Source: Azolla caroliniana (Eukaryota; Polypodiophyta). From it: a DNA stretch of 64,000 bases. Position 1 is the stretch's first letter, and every line of letters starts with the position of its first letter. The notes beneath the pieces are model-generated. The model saw only the letters and a program-made list of their open reading frames with translations. It was not told the origin of the DNA and made no database searches. Positions 22,675 through 36,145 of the stretch are shown here, piece by piece. A program made the translations under genes and the position numbers. The stretch spans positions 6,820,001-6,884,000 of the forward strand of contig JBHGNT010000005.1 in NCBI GenBank assembly GCA_043228905.1, given 5' to 3'.

Positions 22675-25600
22675 CACGCACCCATGTGCATACATGATCT
22701 CGTAGGCGCGACACATTGCCAAATATGTCAAGTGCACAAGGTTTTGGGCCCATGCATAAGCGATATCTCAGTCATTCAACTTCAACAAACTCTAAAGGCA
22801 TCATCCTCAATGTTGTCTTCCATGGTTTAGGACCCCTATGATTCCACTCTCAACATTTCACACACACACACATTGTACGCATTTGTGCTTCTTGATCGAG
22901 ATTTAAGAACTTTGGGCTCATGAAGGCACCAATATTTCATTGTTCAAAATACTTACTCGTAGGTTATTGGAACAATGCCTAGTGCTTGATCTTGGGAATC
23001 CATTGGAATTCTTGCTAGTGCCCCAAACCTTGTCAAAGAATTTTAGTGATATCTTGATCTGTCGAGTCCTTGTTCATGCATTATGAGTTGTGAAAATCAC
23101 TTCACCACATACATGCATACAATGATCATGGGGCTTTTATTTCTATTTTATTGTGGATGACATCAACTCATCAGTATGTGTAATCGTGATTTATCTCATA
23201 AGTTGATTTTGGCATTTGTTAACATGTCTTTCTCTGTCTCTCACACATACACACGAGCATTTACACAACATAACACCCACATATATGATTTAATCTATTA
23301 TGGTCGACAAAATGTACATAGAACTATAGTATCATATTCTTTAAACTTTTGTTATGGACAATATTTAGCAACATATATTTTGTTTGCATGTCACCAAACT
23401 AATTACATGCACCAACAAATATCCCCTATTTTAATTTGTAAGACATAGAACCAATACTTGGATCATTTGAGGTAATAATGATTCCTCTCAAAGTAGGTAT
23501 ATATGCATTCCAAAGGATGATATTTTTTATTAATATTGCATGTTGGTCAAAGGGGGCAAAAACACTCCTTAAGTTTACAATAGTTTTTATTAAAACATCA
23601 GTCTAGTGGCAAGAAAATCTAATACCTCAACCAAACCAAACATTTGTAATTAATCGAACATTGATAATCCTTTATAAATTACAACGGCCTTATGCTTCAC
23701 ATTTATCCATCATCAGTTATATAAGTGTAAGGGATTTTATAAGATATTCTAGTCGTCATGCTTATGGTTTCCACTATTTGTGTTATGGGTCTGTACTCCA
23801 TTGGGTTGTTAATATGGGTTAACATTTGGTTCACGTTGTTGGTTCCCTCAAGGAGGATTTTAAGTATTTTGACTTGTTAATAACAATTGGTTATCATATA
23901 TTGATGTTTAGATTGTTAGTTTAGGTTCACAACTTGACACACTGCTCTTGAAAGAAAAAAGAAAAGAAAAGAGATGTGAGGCCCTGGGATTGACAACTTA
24001 TTTTTGCAATTGAGTTTCTTTGTTTGTAAGCTTCAATTTGTATGTGGGTTTCTTAGAAATGACAACAAAAAAATCTTCACAGGAAATATTGTGGGACAAG
24101 TTATTATCTTGGTCATTGAAGGTCTTGAGCTAAAGCAAGCCAAATTAAGTTTGGGAACTTACAAGTTAGGTGCTAGCTTCATGTGAATTGGTAAATAATT
24201 TCCACTAGCCGCTAAATTAGCACTAGCATGATAGCAATATGATCGATATATTTTCAAAAGTGTGAACTTTGGTGAGGAAATCACAACCATGCATCTATAT
24301 GGATGTTCCATGTATTTAAATAGAAAGATTGTCATTGATTTTACTTTGAAAATCCATTAGACTCGACTATGTTCTTTATGTTGCCAACTTTCTTGCAATC
24401 ATGTCACTATGTTTGCAAAGTTGATAAATTAAGACAATACTAAATGAAAGTGGACAAAAAATTATAAATGAAGTGATATTATTTTGGCAAAGGATGGGGT
24501 CTTTGTTGCCAAAAAAACATTTAAATTCCATAATCTTAAACCCATATATGACAAAAGTTTGTTTGAGTTGTAGACCCTAACCAATAACATGTCCCCTTAT
24601 GCTAGGTGAAAGTTTTCTTACGTCCTCTTTTATCTTTCAACCAATGCTACTTTTGTAATGATGTGGTTTACATAGGTGACTAACTATAGGTCCTTCATTA
24701 TAAATAATATTAGAATTTAGAATATGAGAATGTCCTTAATTTATCATGCTTGCCATTGAAACAAAAAATGTGACAACCTTGTATGAGTTATGATTGAGAT
24801 TTGCTCATTGATGTTGATGGCAAGAAATCCATGAATCCATTACCGGCCAATATGAGAAGATGAATATGTATTTACATCAATGATATTAAAGAAATACCCA
24901 AATAAGCTACATGCCTTTTCCATTTGTAAACATCCATGTTGAGGACCACCATGCAATAATATATTGCTCATTGATGTTGATGGCAAGAAATCCATGAATC
25001 CATTACCGGCCAATATGAGAAGATGAATATGTATTTACATCAATGATATTAAAGAAATACCCAAATAAGCTACATGCCTTTTCCATTTGTAAACATCCAT
25101 GTTGAGGACCACCATGCAATAATATAACGTGTTAACATGGAGGCATGTAACTACCTTATTTGAGTTAAGCCATACACACCCACAACCTTTTATAAGACAT
25201 TTGGCTTTTCTGGGTTCAAGTTGCAAGGTGAATGATAAATAATTGTAGGTAAATATTCTACAATAATCATTATTATGACCTTTACATTGAATTGAGTTTT
25301 TAGAACATATAATAGTTTTTTTTTGTAGTTTAATTTGCGGATAAGAAGCTAAAGAAGAAATTGCCTCACAATGTACTTTGTAAATGATGTGTTGTTTAAT
25401 CGTTATATATGATATTCACATGGGGAGTCAATAGATCCTCCTACATGCATAATTCTACCAAGATCAAATCATCCGAATAAGCTTGACTTTGATTGCAAAC
25501 TAATGCTTATGTGACACGTTCCTAGTTGAAAGTCTTCGAGTGAGAGGTTATGCATGCAACCATCATTTGCAATTCTCACGATCCCATCATTTCCATGCCA

Positions 25601-26984
25601 TGTTGCTTTATAAAACCAAAACAAATTCAAAAATCAATACCTATGCAAAGTTGTGGGGATGCATAAAATGTGGACGCGTAGACGACAAAATGCAAAGGGA
25701 GATGGAACCAAGGGGCAAATGATGAAAAGTAGATGAATGTAAATGATTGAAACAATCATTAATATCAACATTCACACCATTTTCATTTATACCCCATTTA
25801 CTTATCATGAAGATCTCTTCCTAATCTAGCTCCACGAGTGAATGTTTTCATGAGAGCATATCCAATGCCATATATATGAGCATTTGAATTGACTAGTGTT
25901 ATGTGCATAAACATACATGATCATGAGATAGGCTTTCTGTATTTTCCCTAATCTTAATATGAGCATGTATTTTCCCTAATCTTAATACGAGCATGTGCGG
26001 GGTAATTCTAAAAGGAACAAAGGTGTGAATTGTAATATTCAATTCTATGGTGTGGGACAACTATTAAGTGTGAACACAATAGGGGCCTAGGGTTTCTACC
26101 TACATAGGAATGTAGCCAATTTTAACGCCTACAAACCAAAGACAAGTAAAGATACATTGAACATTGATACGTTCATAGTGAACAAATCCTTGGCTACTAT
26201 GGAAGGTAAGTTTCCTTGTGAGGAAAACACATACATACATATATGCATTGAGAAGTGGTGAGATAGCTAGCTATTGATGTGTAGATATCAGGGACCATAT
26301 TTCGAGAACGTTGGGAACTATATCTTAACCAAAGGTGGCTGAGGAAAGAACCTCATCTTTAGAGAATTGATCCAAATGCTGGAGCTTTGGATCTGATTAC
26401 AAATTACAATGAAGAAAACCCATCAAATTACCCATGTGTATGTATGGAGATTCTCATTTGGTATGGAGCAAGAGAGAGCGAGTGAGTCTTACGGAAATTT
26501 TGAAAGCCAAAGGAGGGAGGGAGCAGCACAATCTTCCCGCCAATTCCTGTCTTTACGTTCTTCTAATTATTTATGTATGAAAAGGTCGAAAGACTTATTT
26601 ATTTGTAAAGGGGGGGGGGGGAGGAAACAACGTGGGACCCATGGAGGAAGGAAGGAAGAATTGGTTTTTGTTATTATGTATATGTTGCTGATTGATTGTT
26701 ATTTACAACATGTTTGTGTGATGCAGACTGACTTACTTACACAAGAGATGATGAATAAAACCAAAAGAAACAGAACATGAGAAGAACTAAAACACAAGAG
26801 GATGATGGATGGAATGAATTGAATCGAATCCAAATGAGTGGCCACGAGTCACGACTCATCATCACCGGGAAGGCTTTTGGGACCCCCCCTACCCTACAAT
26901 TGTAGACTAGTAGTAATAATTGTACTAATAATAGGCGGTAAATTTCCAATCAATCATTAATATCCAACACTAATAATCATCCTG
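22675..26984. other. Intergenic AT-rich sequence
   Basis: Apart from the tandem duplications at 24801-25126 and about 25930-25990 (31-bp unit, TATTTTCCCTAATCTTAATA), nothing can be supported here. No open frame shows a domain. Confidence 0.5.
24801..25126. repeat. Tandem duplication, period 163 bp
   Basis: The unit starting TTGCTCATTGATGTTG occurs at 24801 and 24964. By eye the two copies are identical across their whole length, which points to a recent duplication or an assembly artefact. Confidence 0.92.
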
Positions 26985-26985
26985 C

Positions 26986-29286
26986 TATATAAAATAACAG
27001 CCGCTACAAACGACAGCAACTGCAACTGCAACGACAGCACTCACTGTATTATGCATATTCGTCCCAGAAATAGAAATATGCTCCATTATTACTACGTTCT
27101 GATTTTCGACTCAATTACCTCCTTCTGTTCTTATTTGTGGTTTTGCCATATATCCTTAATAATTCGTACATAATTGCTTTCCAAAGTTTGAAATTTGGAA
27201 GCGCGTTTTTTGTTTTCCCCTTTGTCGAACTAAATCTTACATTTGCCTTTTCTAATTCAAAAATTGCTTTTTAAGTTTTTTGTATTTTGTTTTTGTTTTT
27301 TCCGGAATCACGTGAAAAAGAGGAAAAGCCTGCCTGCCTGCCCACTTCCACTTTTCCTAATTCCCCCTTATTATTTAATTTTCTATAATTAGAGGAGAAA
27401 AAGAAAAAGAAAACAAATTCATATGTATTGTGGTGAAAAACAAAAATTGTGGTTGGGAAATAATTACGGACACAAAAATAAAGAGATAAAAGCCAAAAAT
27501 AAAACGAAAAGCTTTTGGGAATGAGAGTTTTTTATGTATTTTGTTTGTTCAAAATCGATCGATTCAAATCATCAAATAGGAAACGAAAAACAAAACAAGA
27601 AATAAAATCGAATTTAATGCAAAAACGAATAATAAAAAATAATGGGAGATATCATTTATTTCATTTAACTAATTAAGAAAAAGTGAAATTGTTTTTTGTT
27701 TTTTGGAAAATAAAATAAAATCGATTTAGGGTAAAGAAACGACCTTTTCTTGTTTCAAACTCAAAAAAGAAGGAAATTGAAAAAAACAGAAGACAGGAAA
27801 AGAAGAAAGACGAAGACGAAGATCTCTGAGAAGCGCTCTCTGTCTCTCTGCATACATACAGACCAAAGAAGAAGCTGAAGGAGAAGAAGAAGGACAAAGA
27901 CAGCCAGAAAGAAGGAAAAAGGATCCAAATCACGAAAGAAAGAAACGAAAAAGATCACTCTGAGAACCTCTGATACGGAGAAGAAGAACATCTCCGATAA
28001 GCTCTGTTTACAGGTAGGACGAAGAACCGGAAGAAGAAAGGGAAGGCAGAAAGTAGATTGAAGAAGGTCTGTGAGAGATTCTGTGTACAGAGAAGAGAAA
28101 GAAAGAAAGAAGACGACGAAGAATTAAGGAAGATCATAGAAGCTGTTCCGTAAGCACCACGTCAGAAGAAAGAAGAAGGTAAGAAGATCCACGAAGCTCA
28201 GCGTACCTATAAGAGAAAGAAAGTCTGGGAAGCTCCGTATGCAGAGAAGTAGATGATAAAGGGTTGAAAACGTATGTGCGCAAGAGTTAGAAGTGTAAGG
28301 CGAAGTTCGGAGATGCGCACAGAAGGAGCAAAAACGAAGCTCAGAGAGAAAGAAAATTTCATTCTTTGAGAAAGGCTTACAAGTTTCAATTTCATCTTTT
28401 AGGTGAATGCGAGAGAAGCAGAAAAAGCTACTAAAGCCTCTCAGAAGAAAAGAAAGAGAAGGATCTTCATATTCGTCCCTTCAAAGCAAGAGGAAGAAAG
28501 ACCGACACGTTCGATTCGTCCACTCAGAGAGAGCGACGGAAAGAGCGGGAACAGGAAAGGAAAAAGAGAAATTTTGATCTGATTCGTGTGTTACAGAGAA
28601 GATACACTAGCTGTGATTTCTTCTGAGGATGTCTTTAGCTCATCTCCACTTCTCAGTTTTGTCTTTGCTTCTCATTTCCTTTCTTTCATCCTTTGCTGTG
28701 TTCTCTTTTGCTACCACACCATTGCAGCTTCCATTCCTCTTCATTTAAGCTTTTCTTGCCATATCATCTTCTATTACTCTCCTTTAAGTCATCATTTCCC
28801 GTCACTAAACTTTTTCTTCGCCATTAAAGCTTGCTTCCTGTCTTTAACCATATAAGTAACGGTTGATCTCCTCCTTTACTCAGTTCTCCTTTCTCTGAAA
28901 TCTTGGCATTTCTTCTTCTTCCTCTATGAGACCCTGATGTTTCGTCTTTTCCTCTGAAACAGTCATTTCCGCTTATTACTCTCCGTAACACAATGATTAA
29001 TCTTTAGCCTGTCTTCCTGTTGTAATATAGTCTTTCCATCGAATCTTTTCCTTCTTTACAAGTTTTTTCTTCCAACTAAAGTTTTCTTAATCCTTCTCCA
29101 TCTTCCTAGAAAGAAGATAAATCCTCGTCTTAAGATTGTTTTCTTAATAAATGTCTGCATGCGATGCACGAAAATGTGGGACAGTAGCTGCTTGCTACAA
29201 GGGTTAATGCTCTTCTACAGATAACATTATTCGGCATTAGATATATTCAGCACAGCTCTCTGTGTGATTTGTTTAATATATATATC
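26986..29286 (+). promoter_or_regulatory. Putative promoter and long 5' leader of the 706-residue gene
   Basis: A TATA box (TATATAAAA, 26986-26994) is the best candidate promoter upstream of the start codon at 29287. The region 27760-28600 is strongly purine-rich (GAAGAAG and GAGA tracts) with several AG-GT junctions, as in a transcribed leader containing 5' UTR introns. An acceptor-like CTTCTACAG at about 29219 precedes the start exon. This is inferred from composition only. Confidence 0.3.
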
Positions 29287-32200
29287 ATGGCGTTTGCTGT
29301 TGATCAAGGATGTAATCAATCCATAATTGGATCTTGTTTGCTCTCTGAACATGATCCTTCCAAAAGAAGCTTCCGAGCTTCTTCTTGGATCCCTGAGAAC
29401 GAGAACGAGAACGAGGCCAGAGTGCAAGGTGAGGTCTAAAGACACGCGCACACACATGATATATGTATATACATGTGCACACCGTAATAGCTGTAAATGT
29501 CTTTTAATCCCTTGGAGATAGAATTGAGCATTAAATACTTATAGTCTTCCATATATGGCCTTTAAGTTCGTGCTTGCATCAGTTTTTTTTAAGAATATTT
29601 CTTTCTGTCTCCGTATACTCTCTGTGTTGTCAAAAGTATGAGCTTTCATCAGTTTCTTGCTAGCTACCTTTCTTTCTGTATCCTTATACTACCTATAGCT
29701 ACAAGATGCGAGGTTCTATAGTTTCTTTCTGTGTCAACGGACTATCTGTAGCAAAAAGTCTGAGGTTTCATCACTTTTGTTTTTAAAATCTATCTTTCTT
29801 TTCTTCATATTTGTAGGTTTCTTTGCTGCAGCATCTGAGCGCCTTGTAAAATACCACGATCCAGCTCTGAAGCTCTCAGAACCGACATTTATACCAGATG
29901 CCATGGCGTGTGAGCAAGTAGGCCTTTTAAAACTATCTATTTGTCTGAGTTTGCAACATCTGTGAGTTTATGACTTCAACTTTTTGTGAATGTATCCATG
30001 CTTTTAGGATAGGTTTATGTATATGTGTTATGAACTTAACTGACATGTATATATTATTGAATTTCTTTGAATCTGTGCATCAGGGTTCAACACTCTATCA
30101 GAGTATCTGTATCTTGAACTTACTGTATTGTCTGATATATGTGAACGTATCTCTGTAGTAAACATAGCTGAATGCAGTTGAGTTTCGGTTTGGTCAACAG
30201 TATATATTCTTTGGAACTGTAGCTGGAACTGCTATAAAACTTTGAGCGTTAAACTGCTGTGAATCTATGTTTTTTCTGAGATGCTATTCATGAATCTATC
30301 TATATCCCGAACTTCTGCTGGTATATCTGTATTAAACATAGCTGAATGCAGTTGAGGTTTGAACTCTTCGAACTGTACTTGAGGCTTATATGAAATTTTG
30401 TGTTTGAAACTTCATTCAGCTATGTTTAATAAACTCTTGGAACCGTACTAGACGCATCTATTCAATTCTTGACTTTATAAACTGTTTGAATGTGTCATTG
30501 GTCTATATGATCACTTTGTTTTTATTTTCTGTTGTGTCTGTGGATATTTCTGATTTTATATAATTGTGTAGCTTTGTATTATGTCTTGTTAATTGCAAAC
30601 CTATTTGTCCCGTATTTGTAGATGCAGCTGACAACAGATGTAGCTCCTTGTACACCATTGCCATCACTTTCTCGGCATGTTGCTCAGAGACATGAAGTTA
30701 CCGATCCTACATCGTCACTTCCTTCACTGTGTCTAAGCATTGGTTCGCCAGGTCCTTATCCAACAACAGGAAATGAAAAATCGTCAGTAAATGATCAGTC
30801 ATATGCCTCTAAACTTTTCACTTATCCACTTGTTGTACAGTCTTCTTGTCCTTTGTCACCAAACTTGCCTAAGTCTTTCAATGCACATCAAATAAATTCT
30901 CAGTTGCCACACTCCGAGGTATATGATAGGAATTTTCCATCTTTGTTGAGGCCAAATCAGCCTGTGAACAGCCAAAAAGCTCATTATAATCAATTGTCTC
31001 TAGGTACATCTAGGCCAAATCAGCCTGTGAACAGCCATGAAGCTCATCATAATCAACTGTCTCTAGGTCCTTGTGGAGAGATATTAAATCAGAAGAATTC
31101 ATGTACTTCAAGGTTTTCTTTCATTGAAGCTTTAACTTCAGAATGCACAGATGATGTGCAGCTTGGCCAACCGGAGAATGTTATACACCATAGCATTCTT
31201 CCGGAACGTGATGGTAGAATACCCATTTGTTATAGTCCAAGTAAGGGAAGAAGTGAAAGTATTTCATTTTTCTCAGAAAAAACTAGTAAAATTTTTGATT
31301 TGCAACATGACGACTCTATTGAAACTTTCAAAGGGTCCCTTTGTGTTAGTGCTAGCCATAGAACAACGAATTGCATCATCACCTCTCAAGCATCAGAGAT
31401 CCTATTAGATCAGAGCAGAGAATCTTCTCCTTTCTTGCACTCCACTCAACCCAAGGAAGCAACACTCTCTCTCTCACAGGTTTTGCCTGCCAGCATTTCT
31501 GAACCTTCAGCGATAAAAACCAAGCAAGATTGGAATGCATTGAAATCCATTGAGTATGTACAGATGTTACCTGATTTCTTTGCACAGCAGAAGGTCAATG
31601 TGAAACAACTTGACATATTATCTGAAAATAACCTTAATGACAGAGGAAACCCTGAGAAGAGATGTAAACTTTTGTTCTCAGAAGAAAACACAGGGGAATT
31701 GTCTTGTGGAGAATATAATGCAAAACTGTTGGCACACAGGGAGTATATGGTGAAGCATCAAGATGATCAACATAGCTGTGGATTGGGATCTTTAAGTGCA
31801 AATATCAAGTGGAATGATGAACGTCTTAGGAATGTAGATATTTCAAAAGTCAACTCGGAGACTAAACAAGAAACCATGGAAAATAGGATTGTTAGAGAGA
31901 ATTCTTGCTCTGATGTAGCTACTTTGAATTCTCCTCCCGGACCATGTGCAGGAAATAGTGTTTTGTCAGAAAATAACATACACATGGATGAAATGAAATC
32001 AATTGAGCTGGCTAAAGAATTGACCTCAGGTGTGAATGATTTACAAGGTTTTCCGAGACAACAAGAGCTGGAGAAAACTGTAGTCGAATGGGGTGAATCT
32101 ACACCAGTGAGCGTTGTTAAGGGCTCTCTAGTAGTAGATGGAGATTGGGGAAAATTTCTTGCTCTGTCTGCCACACCTGTGCCTGTTGCGCAATCTATGG

Positions 32201-33969
32201 CAGAGATAAGTTGTGAGGTTCTACCATTTCAACAACGATTTAAACAGTTGCAAATGTTCTTGAAGCAGTGTGATGAGTCTGATCAAACATACTGTTTGGA
32301 AGGTATAGTTCACGATCTTCTCCTATTTTAATTTTCTTATATGAAATAGATTATCTTTCTGTTTGTGGGGAAAAATATGAAGAATACCCCTTGTTTTTTA
32401 ACAAATTTACCAGGATACCCATATCGTCATGTGATGAACACCATTAGCACCCCTAACATTATTAATTGTCATTATACCCCTATGGTATTTTAAAAGGGTA
32501 AATACCTTCACTTTGGTAATATTTTGGATAAACTTTCTTAGGGCTATTCTGGTAACCTGTGTCAAGTAAAGGGTGTTCTTGTAACTTGTTGCAAAGTTAA
32601 AGGTATTTGGTGTTTTCCTCCTAAATTGTGAGAATATACCCCCTACGCTTTGAAAAATTACCAGAGTCTCGATTAAATCAAATCAAATCAACAAGGTATT
32701 AAATAATGGTAATTATGGGCTATTAAAACTCTTATTTGTATTAATAATGGGCTAAAAGTAGAGAGGGGGAGCCTCTCATAATAACTATAAATATCTTTTA
32801 TTTCCAGTTAACTGACGTCTCATAATATTGTTTATTATTAACTATAAATAACTTTTATTTTTAGTATTTGCTAATAGGTAAGTATTGTTTTTGGTTGTGA
32901 GATAGATTTTTTGCTCTTTTGTTCTATCTGAATTGTGTTTCTAATTAAAAGATGGATGGATATTCAGCTCTACGATTGCTCTCTGCAGCTGAGAGGAGTG
33001 GACGTGCTGTGGCGCTTGAGACTCGGGCAGTTAATCTCTCCATGGAAGAAGGTATGTAGGAAGTATCTCTTTGCATGAAATGAGTGTTCAAACTCATAAA
33101 ATGACTGAAGTAGAAAACCTAGTTAAGATAATTTATCAGGATTAACTAACCTTCATACAGTATGAATAAGATCAAACATCTGGTGGATATGATTATATAA
33201 TAGAGCGTGAAGTTCTACCAACTCTCATGATGTTCATAGTGTGAATAAGATCAAAATTACGAAGGGCGGTCGAGAGACGGGCATGTGAAACATGATTATC
33301 TATTATGTACTAACACCTTGATGGCCTATGGGGATGTTCAAATTTTCCAATGAAGAGAGTAAAAGATGAATATACTCTAGATCTTATTTATCCTCATTTT
33401 TATTTCAAGAAGACTGTAAAGCAAATGGATAAGTGAAATGTTTATGTTTATCCACTATCATATTTTAGTAAGATACTGGACTTGTAACTACAATATCACA
33501 AGTTCGAAGAATATATGAGATCATAGACTAGTAATGTTGGCAAAGATACTCGACTCAGAACTATGACATAAAGGTTTAGGGTTTAGGTTTTGCATCTAGA
33601 GTCATTACACATCCCATTCGATATGCTTACACCCACATGCAATAAGGAGGTTATTAGGTTTTGTAGAGGTCCCAATTGGATTGATAGGGCACCTTGGCTA
33701 TTTCCCTATAAAAATGAGAGTAAATAAGTCTAAAACCTATGAATGTATTTATACTGCTAATCTGAATGTCAGTCATTTATTTCCTACTTTATGATTATTG
33801 CGACAATTCAAATAAAACGTCTGTATTTTTTTCTCATGTAGGCAAAGAGCTCAAGAGAATGAAGATGCTAAATGTGCTTAGTAAGTATTCGGACTCAAGC
33901 ATAACACCGCAAGGTCCTAAACTACCTGCTCCGGGTACAACAATTCTACAAGTGAAACAAGAATCATAA
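29287..33969 (+). CDS. Uncharacterised plant protein, five-exon gene (706 aa)
   Basis: The model is 29287-29428, 29832-29917, 30622-32302, 32968-33051 and 33842-33969. All introns are GT-AG and the phases agree (1, 0, 1, 1), giving 2121 nt ending in TAA. The start MAFAVDQGCNQSIIGS is the first ATG of the open leader exon. Exon 3 supplies about 560 residues of Ser-, Asn- and Gln-rich, probably disordered sequence, with a 21-residue tandem repeat (RPNQPVNSQKAHYNQLSLG type, residues encoded at 30949-31074) and an LCLSIGSPG stretch. The last 75 residues look structured and helical: FQQRFKQLQMFLKQCDE, then LRLLSAAERSGRAVALETR, AVNLSMEEGKELKRMKML. This tail is the part most likely to be conserved. 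I do not recognise the family. No catalytic motif, signal peptide or membrane segment is visible, so a nuclear or scaffold role is only a guess. Confidence 0.75.
32340..32960. other. Intron 3 of the 706-aa gene, with a repeat-like segment
   Basis: The segment at about 32370-32700 contains phrases such as AATACCCCTTG, GGATACCC, TATACCCC and GGGTATT in both senses, typical of a degenerate short repeat. No exon is evident. Reading straight through from exon 3 meets a stop at 32329-32331. Confidence 0.5.
33444..33714 (+). repeat. Inverted repeat, left arm
   Basis: About 270 bp whose reverse complement recurs at 34911-35186 with roughly 85-90% identity by eye (for example GGTTTAGGGTTTAGGTTTTG and CCTTGGCTATTTCCCTAT). 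It lies in intron 4 of the 706-aa gene. Confidence 0.85.
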
Positions 33970-34910
33970 AGGAAGATAAATTTTTATCCATGAACGTTTG
34001 ATGTAGTAGGTTCCTTAAAAAGAAAGAGCTATTTTTTATACTGAACATTAGAAAAGCCCTAGTTTTCATGCACGGATTTCTGTATGAGAGTGTTACATAC
34101 ATCCACCGACAATTAGCATGAAACAAATACCAGAATGAGCCTGATGTTAATTCTAGATTACGTGCGTGACCGTGAAGAAAAATGATTGTTATGGGTCATA
34201 GCTCTCAATCTCGAGTATTATTGTTATAGGACAATGTTGACTTAGTGGCCCAATCAACATATCATCTTGTATGTGACTTTGCTGAAAGGGGCTACTATTA
34301 CTTCGCATTAAAAATTGTCTATTGAAAATGATGCATTGAAATTAAGAAATAAAGAAAGTTGAAATTATCTTATGTTTTTGGAAAAAGGTCAACTTTGTTA
34401 GTTGGTAATGCCTATCTATTATACTTGCGGGACATGACAATGAATAGTGGTAATGCATTCACACGCCTTTTTTGTTTATTATGTAATTCCTAATGTTTAA
34501 GGTTTCTCTAGTCATTGGTTTTTTGGAAAATACAGAACATTATATGTAATGCTTTACATGTGTCATGTTTTAAAAAGAATTTTATTATAAAAGAGAATTT
34601 GGAAAATGGTTAAAAATGCTATGTGTTCCTTTACAAGGATTGTATCTTTTTGAGCTTCCATATCAATGTATTTAATGTCCTAAAGGTTCTTAAACATGGG
34701 GAGGTTTGGCAATGATGTGTTTTGTGATTATTTGTGCAAGCCGGGATTACCATTGAAATAGTGTAAGGGGATATATATGTAAATGAATATTCCTTCAACA
34801 TTTTGATGACAATTTTTGACTTATCTAACCTCAATGTGTACGTTATCATAAAAGAGACAATGGTTATAAAAGATTAACATCAAGCTTGATTGGTGGCACT
34901 TACTTGTATC
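33970..34910. other. 3' flank of the 706-aa gene
   Basis: AT-rich sequence between the stop codon and the right inverted-repeat arm. It presumably contains the 3' UTR and poly(A) site. No other gene is seen. Confidence 0.45.
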
Positions 34911-35186
34911 CTTTTCATAGGGAAATAGCCAAGGTGCACTATCAATCCAATTGGAACATCTACAAAACCTAATGACCTCCTTGTTGCATGACTTGTGTGT
35001 AAGGATATTGAATGGGATGTGTAATAACGCTAGATGCAAAACCTAAACCCTAAACCTTTGATGTCATAGTTTTGAGTCGAGTATCTTTGCCAACATTACT
35101 AGTATATGATGTCATATATTCATTGAACTTGTGATGTTGTAGTTACAAGTTAGGTATCTTACTAAAATATGGTAGTGGATAAACAT
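34911..35186 (-). repeat. Inverted repeat, right arm
   Basis: Reverse complement of 33444-33714. The two arms enclose the last exon of the 706-aa gene. They could be two copies of one repeat in opposite orientation or the ends of one large foldback element. Confidence 0.85.
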
Positions 35187-35343
35187 TAACTTAGGCTTGA
35201 AGAGATTAAGGATCATTCTAGACGTTGCACATATGTTTGACACATGGTGTGATCTCATTCAAGGAAGTAACATGTTGTGGAAAAATGTAGAGAGATACAT
35301 GTTTTAGGAAGATACCAAAAGATTGAAGGTGAATGACGACGCG

Positions 35344-35865
35344 ATGAACACAGTCGCGCAGCCTGCAACCACCATATCTTTTGCCGCCTAGCTTGCCGTC
35401 ACAGCCGAATCATCTCCCGTTGGGTATGGCATGACTGTTGGCCACATGTCTATTGGCTATCTAGCCTTTGTTGATGTGTTTGGCACAATAGCTGAGAACA
35501 AATCGGTGGTTGTGGAAATCAAGGCATCATATGTGCCCAATCCCTTTGAATTTTCTATTGCTTCAACCTTCATCACCACATCTGCCAATCAGGAGCACTT
35601 GCCATGCCGTCGCAAACAATTTCACCGGGGCTCCCGTGCAGGTAACTCGGATATTCTACCCATTTCAGACAGTGCAATAGAGCTCAAGTTGTCGGAACAA
35701 GATTGAACACGGATTGTGCAAGAGATTCAACGTTTGGAGAAGAAGACTATTATTGCGCATGTCTTGGGTCTTCGTCCTACATGTGTTGATCTCCATTTGT
35801 TGCTTCAAGCCGCTTTGAAACAAGATCTTGACAACATTACAGATGTACAAATACTTGGCAGAAAT
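35344..35865 (+). pseudogene. LINE ORF1, N-terminal part (DUF4283-like)
   Basis: From ATG at 35344 the frame has a stop after 15 codons and others later. The last 45 codons read IQRLEKKTIIAHVLGLRP and QDLDNITDVQILGR, the pattern of the plant LINE/gag DUF4283 domain. The sequence then stops at the copia insertion. ORF1 proteins bind LINE RNA. Confidence 0.7.
35861..35865. repeat. Copia target duplication, left copy
   Basis: GAAAT, matching AAAAT at 47263-47267 except for one base. Removing the copia element and one copy restores a continuous ORF1 reading across the site, which supports the boundary. Confidence 0.75.
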
Positions 35866-36145
35866 TGAAGCGTAAGTATATGCGGAAATCTATGAGGATC
35901 TGTCTCAGTTCGTACTCAGAAAGACAACACAGAAAAGAGAAGCAAAGATATACACAGATTAAAGCTTTAATGGAAGCTCTATTACGTTCTCTGTCTCTTG
36001 CTCTCTCAGAGACTCGATATTCGATATACGGTCAAGAAGATTATTCTTTACAACTTTAGGTTATTGCTTATATACTAAGCCCCAACAATGTGGACGAGTT
36101 CACACTAGGATACAAACTGGAGGGAGTCGGCCTTTTATGCCAACA
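35866..36145 (-). repeat. 3' LTR of the minus-strand copia
   Basis: 280 bp; on the minus strand it starts TGTTGGCATAAAAGGCC. It is aligned end to end with 46983-47262. Transition-rich differences are scattered along it. Confidence 0.9.

Noticed and set aside
27673-28137. Phe/Ser-rich minus-strand open frames
   Set aside because: They are the complement of the purine-rich leader of the 706-aa gene. No domain and no splice support.
32952-32967. ATG-initiated start of exon 4 at 32952
   Set aside because: That acceptor gives the wrong phase after exon 3. The acceptor ATTCAG ending at 32967 keeps the frame.
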